In this document: in pieces, positions 1 through 5,890 of the stretch | Numbering within the stretch: the stretch's first letter is position 1 | Layout of the letters: each line of letters starts with the position of its first letter | Assembly (NCBI GenBank): GCA_040752395.1 | Contig: JBFMHD010000144.1 | Location: 1 to 7,044, forward strand | Source: JBFMHD01 sp040752395 [NCBI: Candidatus Hydrogenedentota bacterium] | Lineage (GTDB): Bacteria > JBFMHD01 | Length of the DNA stretch: 7,044 bases | Direction of reading: 5' to 3' | The notes under the pieces: generated by a model | The model's input: only the letters and a program-made list of their open reading frames with translations | Databases searched by the model: none | Told to the model about the DNA's origin: nothing | Position numbers and translations under genes: made by a program

Positions 1-2062
1 CATCTATCGATGCAGAGCCAATGTTCCCGGCACCATCCTTACACCGAACCGTTATCGTATGTTCTCCTTCCACTAAACCCAAACCCCCAACCCCTAACCC
101 CTGTATTATTATATACTCTCCATCATCAATTTTATACGCAGTCTCTGCTACACCTGTAAGATTATCTGTTACATTGATTGTAAACTCTGTCTGGGATGTA
201 ACATAAGTCGGATTCGAACCGTACTTCGGATCGCCGATATTAATTGAGATTACAGGCGGAGTTAAGTCTATCACAAACGATACTGTTTCACTGGTCTGGT
301 TTCCAGCCTGGTCAGTTGCTGTGATTATCTCGATATATTCTCCTTCTTCGGTATACGGACTGTTATCCCCTGTGATTATTATATCATCTACTGCACTGAA
401 GTTATCTGATACACTAATCTCCAGTGTCACAGCTTGATTTGTGGGTGTTGTTAGAGGTGCGATGCTCAATACTGGTGGAGTCTTATCAATCAAAAATGTC
501 ACCGAATCACTACCAACATTTCCTGCCTGGTCCTCTGCAGTTATCACCGCTGTGTGATACCCCTCTTCAGTAAAGAACGTGTCCCCAATTGTAATCAGGT
601 CTTCAACAACAGTGTAATTATCACTCATTAAATAAGTTACTATAACGTCAGTATTGAGTTTTGCATCTTCGAGAGGATATATGATATCTACAATCGGTGG
701 AGTAAAATCAAGTTTTATTGTAATTGTTTTTGTTTCTTCCACATTCCCGAGTAAATCCGTAGAATAATAACTGACATAACTTATACCCTCATTACTAATT
801 GAAATATTATTGCCAATGCCTGATTGATTAACTGAACCGGCTACTATATACTCAGTTTTAGCCACCCCAACACCACGACTTGAGTCTGGAAGAACTTTAT
901 CATTTGCAGTTAAAGTTATATATGCAGGCTGATTTATCCAAATATCGCTATATTGATAATCGTCGATGGTAACTGGTGGAGAATTATCTACAAAAACTGA
1001 GATGCTGTTTACTTTCTCTATATTTCCTACTAAATCTAGGCTGTAAAATTCTATGATGTTCTTTCCTTCAAACGAAAGAGTAAATGGTATAATATATTTT
1101 TCAAATACTGTATTCTGAATCCTGAATAGTGTCTCCTTAACTCCTAATCCTTTACCATCTCCTACCTCCATAAGATCATCAACAGCATCTAATAAAAATT
1201 GCGAGCTGGATGTTACATATAAATTATTAACCTGCGGTTGACCGATATAAATATTTGTTCGTGGTGGCAAAACATCGTGAATTACACTGAATACGTCTGA
1301 TGTCACAAGCGAAATGTTCCCAACTTTATCTTTTGCGTGAATTTGTAATATATAATCTTTTGCTGGTATATCTGTTGCCTTTATAATCATACCAGGTTGG
1401 ACCTCTATAATTACATCTTTCCCTATAAGATATGCAAGATATGTTAATCCTGATGGATAGTTATCCTCTACACTGAATTGTATAAATATATTGTCTCCTG
1501 GATAAAAAGTTTCCCCTCCAATAGGATAAATTAAATCTATTAATGGTGGCTGTGTATCTATTACAAAATTCACTCTCACTGTGGTTTGGTCTCCATAAAC
1601 AGGGTCAGTCACAGTTAAAATCTCATCATAATAACCTGTTGCATAATACGGGCTATGATCACCTGTAATCACAGCATTCGGAATCAGTATCTCTCCTCGC
1701 ATAATTTGATAACTCAAGACTACTGGCCCTCTTGTAGGACTTGATATTGGTACTAAATCAATACTCAATGGTGCAGGTGGTTCGATTAAATACATAACCT
1801 CTTGTTTTTTAGAGTATTGACTTATATTACCTTTATTATCTACTGCATAGGCATATACACTATATTTTTCGTCTTCTAATGGTAGAACAGCTATTGTTGT
1901 AAATCGGCCACTTCTATCTGCTATTACTGTATCACAAATTATTTGTTCTCCATCCTCTTTCTCAATAATTGTTACTACATTCATCCCTTCCTCTGCTGAA
2001 CCTTTTATTGTTAGGTGTGAACTATTTACATAAGAAGGTAACATATCAAGTTCTGGAGCATA
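1..2062 (-). repeat. Array of Ig-like and OmpL47-type repeats (residues 1277-1963 and beyond)
   Basis: At least seven beta modules in a row. Boundaries carry x-P-P after a D/I-D-x-x strand, at 1447, 1541, 1637, 1730, 1804 and 1877, so units are 94, 96, 93, 74 and 73 residues long. Each complete long or short unit ends near a D-x-x-G-N turn (1350-1355, 1521-1525, 1619-1623, 1712-1716, 1787-1791, 1860-1864, 1952-1956). The units at 1541-1636, 1637-1729 and 1877-1963 have the OmpL47 style, with a G-V-x-x-T/K-x-Y-x-I core and an E-G-x-H/N-x-I strand. The units at 1370-1446, 1730-1803 and 1804-1876 are a shorter class sharing V/I-I-T-I/G-G-D and E-G-x-Y/H. The array continues past the left edge. 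Confidence 0.8.
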
Positions 2063-5000
2063 CACCGGTATATTCCGAATCCAGTTCAAACCATCTGATA
2101 TATCCATTCCAACAAATCTACCATCACTTGCTATAACTTTAAAATAATATGTGCCATCGGGTATTTGTGTAGTATCTAATAAATACTGGGTTGTTGATAT
2201 TCCAGCTGCTAACAAATAGAACCGTCCTGTTTTCGAGTGACCGTAATACAAACTATAAGTTAAATCATCATTATCAGCATCCACAGCAACCCAGGAAACC
2301 AAAATAACACCAGATAATCTCTCATTCCCATTCGGATAAATAAGTCTTACCTCAGGTGGCACATTCGGTAAAATACTTCCATAAACTGTGTCACCAGTAA
2401 GGTCTTTACTATTATATGCCCAGACTGTAAAACCCACAGGCCCTATTGTTTTGGCATCCCAATAATTTGCATACAAACCATCATTTTCATAACCATCACT
2501 ATGTAAACCATCGTCATATAATACCAGTGAATCTTCTCCGGTATTAAATACCGCCAGTACAATATCTGTATGATACTCACCCTGAGGTATCCCGGTATTA
2601 TCTGTTACCCTTGCACTTATTAATATGTTTGAACACTTCCTTATCTCAAAATTTGGTTTGGGATTTAGTATCACTACCTGCAATGTATCAGCGATGCTAT
2701 ATACGTACGGGAGTTTCCAGGCAGCCTGCAGAGCTTGTTCATAAGTATCTCCTGGCATAATAATTTTAAAAGTGTGTCCTTCACCTGCGGGACATGGACC
2801 CGGCGCTGGAAATTCGGGCCACTCTGGCGGAGGACCATAAGGCGGTGGAGGTATACGCCAGCCAAACCGTGTCCTTGTACTTGAGACGTAATGGCCGGGA
2901 TTAGCTTCTGGTGAAGTTATTATTTGTAAAACATTCCATCTTGAACCAGTCCAATTGTACCAGCCAAGGTCTATTTGTGGACCGGGAACATTATATTGTA
3001 GTATTGTTCCTGGTAACTCGTTAGCTGAGATTATTTTATCTAAAGCTGGTATATAATTACCATTAAGATAATATCTTACCCTATGTCCACCAGGTAACGC
3101 TATCCTGATTTGAGTTATTAATCTACGCTGGTCTACATCTGTAGAATCAAAACCCGGCGGAATATTAAAACCCATTGTTATATTACGTCGATTAATGCAG
3201 TACCAATCTCTTACATGAGCATAAACCCACGGGTCGTCCAGTTCAACTAACCATAATGGTTTATCAAGTATCCATTGTTCTTTTATCTCTCTGCTTATAC
3301 GAGCATTCATACCGTCAAGCGTAACCAATGCCTCAACAAACCACGAACCACTTATCTCTGTTATCCCGGAGTTCAAATATTGTGGTACTACATAGAACTC
3401 AAATTCTTCTCCTTGTCCAATTAAACCATGATTCATTTGCGGGCTAAATATTATTTCACCTGCCAGATCATCACCAATCCGTAATCTGACATCTGTCATT
3501 GTATCACCATGATTCATAATTTTGTATTTCCGTATACCGCTCACTGGTTCCTCTGATATTAAAATTATATCAAAATTTATATTGGGTCGTCGAACCATTA
3601 CATTTAGTTCACCTCGATAACACATCACCTGGTTTGTTTTCATACTTAATATCTCAACAGGAATTGTATAAACATCTCTCTGGCTATCCTGTGAATGGAT
3701 TATTAAAGTAACATCTTGTGATTGTCCGGAGTCCAGATAACCTGTTGTATCTATCCCATCACCTATGAACCCAACTAAAATATCACCTGGCAATCCAAAA
3801 ACAGGTAAAAGTTTAAATTCGTGTGGCTCGTTATCAAGATTCTTTAATGTTAAAATTACCTCCTGTGCATAATCCCGATTAATGGTTATAAATCTCTTTG
3901 CAGGTAAAAACACTATACCCGATGCATCGATAACAACGGTCTCTCCCTGTACAACTTGATGAGATATATTCCCAAAGTTTGTAACTCCTTCCCAATAAAA
4001 TCTACCTACCCCATCTCCAGTGTATTCATCAATTTTTAATACGCCTTCCCATACAAGTTCATCTTCTGTTTTATGTAAAACTATTTCAAAACTATCACCA
4101 TCTTCTGTAATCAGCCATAACCGTGAGTTTGCTATGGCTTTATCAGTAATCAAAGTTATACAATGCTCGCCTTTACAAAACGGGGTATCCTGTGGCAAGT
4201 TTATAATAGCTTCTGGTAATAAATCAATAAGCATAGTCTCTCCACTTATTATCTTATTTCCATAGGTTCCATCAATGCTATAAGCTTCCCAGATAAATCG
4301 TCCAACACCACCATCAAGTTCTTTTGTAACACTTAATGTTGCCTCAAAATTTATCTTATCACCCGATGGATTAGTAAGCTGTAGTTCTATAGTTTTGCCT
4401 GTAGCAGATTGGAACTTCAGACTTGATGTCTCAACCATAGTATTCGCCTGAACCATTATCTGTACATCCATAGTTTTAGTGATTGATGATAAAGGTATAG
4501 TGTTGATAACTGCTTCTGGCTCCGTAATCGAATTTAATTGAACTCTCACACTGTAAATCCGTGGTATCAATAAATCGCTGTCACTTTCAATTCTTAATCT
4601 GTATTGGAAATAATTTCCTATCAAAGTCGTATCAGGTGTACAACCGTTGCTCAAAGGTATCCAATCACTCCAGTCATACAAAGAAAAGTCAATCTTATTA
4701 CCCATTTGGTCTGTCTGTGTGAAAGGATTATTATAATATGGGTCTGCCATATATCTATTGTGAGAACAAAAACCTATCCAGCGCCAGGGACCTACCTCCC
4801 ATTTCCATGCTTTTATAACTGCTGGTTTCCCTTTAAACTCACTCACATTCCATATATTATTAAAATATGGATTATAATTTGGATTATTGGTATAATTTCG
4901 TGGACAGTATCTTTCATAAATTCCATCATTCCCTACATCTAAGACTACATCGTTATACCCATTAACTATGCCCCTATATGGAAACCTTATCTCATCTCCA

Positions 5001-5890
5001 TAAATAATAAAGGTATCTGTCCACATGTAACCCGTATGATAATCTTCGATTGGTTGTGTATAATGAATATTAAAACTGCTCCATCCCCATGAACCGCTCA
5101 CATTCCAATCCATAAATGTCTGTTTAACATTAAAAACAGATGTCCCGCTTCTCGCTTCAATAGAAACATTTATACCTGGTATATCATTCCATTCACAATC
5201 AACCCTGGTTAATTTCATTAAACCAGTATCAACCCCAAAAATTTCTGAATGAAACTCTCCATAATTATATCGTAGATTTAATTTATTGCCGGATGAATTG
5301 GCTTGATAAAATGGTTCAATATTGAAATTATTTGAAAACCCTATCCATCTCCAAGGCCCCACGTCCTGTTTCCATCCAATTATTCTTGCGGTTCTCCCTT
5401 TATATTGACTTACGTTCCATATATTTGTCAGCCACGGATGGTGCGAAGTAGTCCAGCTCCTTAAACAATATCTTTCATAGGTACCATTAACATCTACATC
5501 AAGAACAACATCATTTGTACCAGTAACCCTTCCCCTGAATGGAAACCTGATTTGATCACCATAAATTATAAAAGTATCAGAATACCATATCCCTCTCTCA
5601 TAATCAAATGACGGGTTACTATATTGACCATCAAAACTTTTAGTAGACCAATAGCCACTATATGTCCATACAAAATGTCTTCTACTATTTAAGGTCAAAT
5701 AACCATCCCCAGGGTCAATATAATAATGAAATCCATCCCCTTGAACCCAGTCATTATATGTCTGCCACAAATACTGGATGGTTTCTCCATCTGAACCAGT
5801 AGTTATTGTTACTGCTGATAACGCTGAGGTTAAAAATTGCATCTCAAATATTAGAAACAGAATAACAAATGCAAAATATCTTTTACTCAG
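1..5890 (-). CDS. Giant secreted multidomain surface protein with Ig/OmpL47-like repeats, C-terminus beyond the window
   Basis: One uninterrupted minus-strand frame of 1963 codons runs off the left edge. The chosen start is a CTG at 5888-5890. It follows an AAAGAGG ribosome-binding site and an in-frame TAA at 5906-5908, and it yields a clean signal peptide (1-26, likely cut after ALSA). Order of parts: duplicated Trp-rich module (73-453), two 99-residue modules (458-656), CARDB/NEW3-like stretches (659-870), WYC/YLNG domain (885-1010), proline-rich linker (1014-1034), Asp-rich domain (1077-1172), FN3-like domain (1176-1260), Ig/OmpL47-like array (1277-1963). No catalytic motif and no lipobox is visible, so it is probably exported by Sec and acts outside the cell in adhesion, binding or as a structural surface component. 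The exact role cannot be read. Its start overlaps the methyltransferase stop by 4 nt, suggesting coupled translation. The first ATG (5840-5842) would remove most of the signal peptide. The domain names are resemblances from memory. Confidence 0.93.
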   Translation of the reverse strand, partial: MSKRYFAFVILFLIFEMQFLTSALSAVTITTGSDGETIQYLWQTYNDWVQGDGFHYYIDPGDGYLTLNSRRHFVWTYSGYWSTKSFDGQYSNPSFDYERGIWYSDTFIIYGDQIRFPFRGRVTGTNDVVLDVDVNGTYERYCLRSWTTSHHPWLTNIWNVSQYKGRTARIIGWKQDVGPWRWIGFSNNFNIEPFYQANSSGNKLNLRYNYGEFHSEIFGVDTGLMKLTRVDCEWNDIPGINVSIEARSGTSVFNVKQTFMDWNVSGSWGWSSFNIHYTQPIEDYHTGYMWTDTFIIYGDEIRFPYRGIVNGYNDVVLDVGNDGIYERYCPRNYTNNPNYNPYFNNIWNVSEFKGKPAVIKAWKWEVGPWRWIGFCSHNRYMADPYYNNPFTQTDQMGNKIDFSLYDWSDWIPLSNGCTPDTTLIGNYFQYRLRIESDSDLLIPRIYSVRVQLNSITEPEAVINTIPLSSITKTMDVQIMVQANTMVETSSLKFQSATGKTIELQLTNPSGDKINFEATLSVTKELDGGVGRFIWEAYSIDGTYGNKIISGETMLIDLLPEAIINLPQDTPFCKGEHCITLITDKAIANSRLWLITEDGDSFEIVLHKTEDELVWEGVLKIDEYTGDGVGRFYWEGVTNFGNISHQVVQGETVVIDASGIVFLPAKRFITINRDYAQEVILTLKNLDNEPHEFKLLPVFGLPGDILVGFIGDGIDTTGYLDSGQSQDVTLIIHSQDSQRDVYTIPVEILSMKTNQVMCYRGELNVMVRRPNINFDIILISEEPVSGIRKYKIMNHGDTMTDVRLRIGDDLAGEIIFSPQMNHGLIGQGEEFEFYVVPQYLNSGITEISGSWFVEALVTLDGMNARISREIKEQWILDKPLWLVELDDPWVYAHVRDWYCINRRNITMGFNIPPGFDSTDVDQRRLITQIRIALPGGHRVRYYLNGNYIPALDKIISANELPGTILQYNVPGPQIDLGWYNWTGSRWNVLQIITSPEANPGHYVSSTRTRFGWRIPPPPYGPPPEWPEFPAPGPCPAGEGHTFKIIMPGDTYEQALQAAWKLPYVYSIADTLQVVILNPKPNFEIRKCSNILISARVTDNTGIPQGEYHTDIVLAVFNTGEDSLVLYDDGLHSDGYENDGLYANYWDAKTIGPVGFTVWAYNSKDLTGDTVYGSILPNVPPEVRLIYPNGNERLSGVILVSWVAVDADNDDLTYSLYYGHSKTGRFYLLAAGISTTQYLLDTTQIPDGTYYFKVIASDGRFVGMDISDGLNWIRNIPVYAPELDMLPSYVNSSHLTIKGSAEEGMNVVTIIEKEDGEQIICDTVIADRSGRFTTIAVLPLEDEKYSVYAYAVDNKGNISQYSKKQEVMYLIEPPAPLSIDLVPISSPTRGPVVLSYQIMRGEILIPNAVITGDHSPYYATGYYDEILTVTDPVYGDQTTVRVNFVIDTQPPLIDLIYPIGGETFYPGDNIFIQFSVEDNYPSGLTYLAYLIGKDVIIEVQPGMIIKATDIPAKDYILQIHAKDKVGNISLVTSDVFSVIHDVLPPRTNIYIGQPQVNNLYVTSSSQFLLDAVDDLMEVGDGKGLGVKETLFRIQNTVFEKYIIPFTLSFEGKNIIEFYSLDLVGNIEKVNSISVFVDNSPPVTIDDYQYSDIWINQPAYITLTANDKVLPDSSRGVGVAKTEYIVAGSVNQSGIGNNISISNEGISYVSYYSTDLLGNVEETKTITIKLDFTPPIVDIIYPLEDAKLNTDVIVTYLMSDNYTVVEDLITIGDTFFTEEGYHTAVITAEDQAGNVGSDSVTFLIDKTPPVLSIAPLTTPTNQAVTLEISVSDNFSAVDDIIITGDNSPYTEEGEYIEIITATDQAGNQTSETVSFVIDLTPPVISINIGDPKYGSNPTYVTSQTEFTINVTDNLTGVAETAYKIDDGEYIIIQGLGVGGLGLVEGEHTITVRCKDGAGNIGSASID
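78..101 (-). other. G-quadruplex motif on the coding strand
   Basis: On the minus strand there are four G-runs of 4, 4, 5 and 3, separated by loops TTA, TT and TTT, followed by another TTTAG. This satisfies the usual four-run, short-loop rule for a stable quadruplex and also looks like a degenerate telomere repeat. It sits in frame in the giant gene and encodes G-L-G-V-G-G-L-G (residues 1931-1938) inside the last visible OmpL47-type unit. Because the G-rich strand is the mRNA-like strand, an RNA quadruplex could form in the transcript. Confidence 0.7.
2111..2365 (-). other. Fibronectin-III-like domain (residues 1176-1260)
   Basis: It opens with N-V-P-P-E-V-R-L-I-Y-P-N-G (1176-1188), continues with VSWVAVDADNDDLTYSLYY (1198-1216) and closes with LDTTQIPDGTYYFKVIASDG (1238-1257). 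The order PNG-x-E, W-x-A-x-D-x-D-x-D-x-L-T-Y, DG-x-Y-x-F/R-V-x-A-S-D-G is typical of Ig/FN3-type modules in large secreted proteins of bacteria and archaea. It acts as a spacer or binding module. Confidence 0.65.
2375..2662 (-). other. Asp-rich extracellular domain with YDDG..SDG..NDG loop (residues 1077-1172)
   Basis: The strands N-F-E-I-R (1080-1084) and I-S-A-R-V-T-D (1091-1097) lead to LVLYDDGLHSDGYENDGLY (1122-1140), then V-G-F-T-V-W-A-Y-N (1152-1160). The DDG-H-x-DG-x-x-NDG-x-Y loop is the hallmark of a domain found in bacterial and archaeal surface proteins next to VWA or anchoring modules. The acidic side chains D1126, D1127, D1132, E1135 and D1137 could bind calcium; that is inference. 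Confidence 0.6.
2789..2851 (-). other. Proline-rich linker (residues 1014-1034)
   Basis: Twelve of 21 residues are proline, starting with four in a row (1014-1017) and a further three (1020-1022), with W1024, F1027 and C1033 between. It probably forms an extended, stiff spacer separating the N-terminal half from the Asp-rich and Ig-like half. The DNA here is clearly richer in G+C than its surroundings because of the CCN and GGN codons. Confidence 0.75.
2861..3238 (-). other. 'WYC..N...YLNG' domain (residues 885-1010)
   Basis: Key residues are DPWVYAHVRDWYCINRR (886-902), F-N-I-P-P-G-F (908-914), the Arg-Tyr-Tyr-Leu-Asn-Gly stretch (939-944) and a later GWYNWTG (976-982). The W-Y-C-x-N start and the YLNG turn recall an uncharacterised extracellular module seen in bacterial surface proteins, here from memory. 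It is predicted to be all beta. It ends at the proline-rich linker. Confidence 0.4.
3281..3916 (-). other. Two CARDB/NEW3-like beta-sandwich stretches (residues 659-766 and 769-870)
   Basis: The first has QEVILTLKNLDNEPHEF (676-692), then GYLDSGQSQDVTLIIHS (717-733) and DVYTIPVEI (739-747): the strand, Gly/Ser-x-Gly-x-x turn and strand pattern of NEW3/CARDB domains. The second has RKYKIMNHGDTMTDVRLRI (787-805), then LIGQGEEFEFYVVP (823-836). Such domains act as spacers or binding platforms in secreted proteins. The assignment rests on pattern resemblance only. Confidence 0.45.
3923..4222 (-). repeat. Tandem 99-residue beta module, copy 2 (residues 557-656)
   Basis: This unit carries DGVGRFYWEGVTNFGN (626-641) and GETVVID (649-655), in register with copy 1. 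It contains two cysteines (572 and 577) close enough for a disulfide, which copy 1 lacks. It lies directly before the CARDB/NEW3-like region. Confidence 0.65.
4223..4519 (-). repeat. Tandem 99-residue beta module, copy 1 (residues 458-556)
   Basis: This unit ends in GGVGRFIWEAYSIDG (527-541) and GETMLID (550-556). The same pattern recurs exactly 99 residues later. The style (extracted strand, then G-x-G-x-F-x-W-E, a G-N turn, then G-x-x-x-x-I-D) is familiar from bacterial extracellular Ig-like domains that measure changes 'before and after' a D-x-x-G-N loop. No function is assigned. Confidence 0.65.
4532..5116 (-). repeat. Trp/Tyr-rich module, copy 2 (residues 259-453)
   Basis: Second copy of the module, offset by 187 residues at the DTFIIYGD block and 189 at the PWRWIGF block. 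It keeps DTFIIYGDEIRFPYRG (292-307), NDVVLDV (313-319), Y-E-R-Y-C (325-329), NIWNVS (345-350), VGPWRWIGF (366-374) and GNKIDF (398-403). Its end, with N-Y-F-Q-Y-R-L-R-I-E-S (426-436) and P-R-I-Y-S-V-R-V (443-450), resembles the last strands of beta-sandwich surface domains and is better preserved in that style than the end of copy 1. Confidence 0.8.
5141..5674 (-). repeat. Trp/Tyr-rich module, copy 1 (residues 73-250)
   Basis: First of two tandem protein repeats. Anchors are S-G-Y-W...S-F-D (78-87), DTFIIYGDQIRFPFRG (105-120), NDVVLDV (126-132), Y-E-R-Y-C (138-142), NIWNVS (156-161), VGPWRWIGF (177-185) and GNKLNL (201-206). Hand alignment of 102-145 with 289-332 gives 30 of 44 identical residues, and 156-186 with 345-375 gives 21 of 31. 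I do not recognise the family. It is predicted to be mostly beta, and the many exposed-type Trp and Tyr residues would suit ligand or carbohydrate binding, which is inference. Confidence 0.8.
5813..5890 (-). other. Sec signal peptide of the giant protein (residues 1-26)
   Basis: The N-region is (M)SKR, followed by an uninterrupted hydrophobic core YFAFVILFLIF, then EMQFL and a small-residue c-region TSALSA before VTI. The A-x-A-like pattern (L-S-A after S-A) gives a plausible signal peptidase I cut after residue 26. No cysteine follows, so it is not a lipoprotein. This region reads as a complete signal peptide only if translation begins at the CTG. Confidence 0.75.

Noticed and set aside
71-104. 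Real telomere or contig-end telomeric repeat
   Set aside because: The motif is degenerate, internal, and in frame within a coding unit with normal protein sequence on both sides. It is better explained as a G-rich coding stretch.
21-206. Plus-strand open frame of 61 codons, Pro/Ser/Thr-rich
   Set aside because: Antisense to the OmpL47-type unit; its proline run is only the complement of the G-runs.
2674-2865. Minus-strand open frame of 63 codons
   Set aside because: It is an out-of-frame reading of the proline-rich linker region; the giant protein frame continues through it unbroken.
4020-4265. Plus-strand open frame of 81 codons
   Set aside because: Antisense to the 99-residue tandem modules, Ser-rich with no motif, and no ribosome-binding site that stands out.
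4604-4942. Plus-strand open frame of 112 codons with hydrophobic Ile/Trp-rich translation
   Set aside because: It lies opposite the duplicated Trp-rich module of the giant gene. The Trp and Ile richness is the complement of its Asn/Tyr/Pro codons; the minus frame has conserved internal repeats and this one does not.
5840-5842. ATG as the start of the giant protein
   Set aside because: It would begin within the signal peptide, leaving MQFLTSALSA with no basic n-region and a short hydrophobic core, and has no comparable ribosome-binding site.
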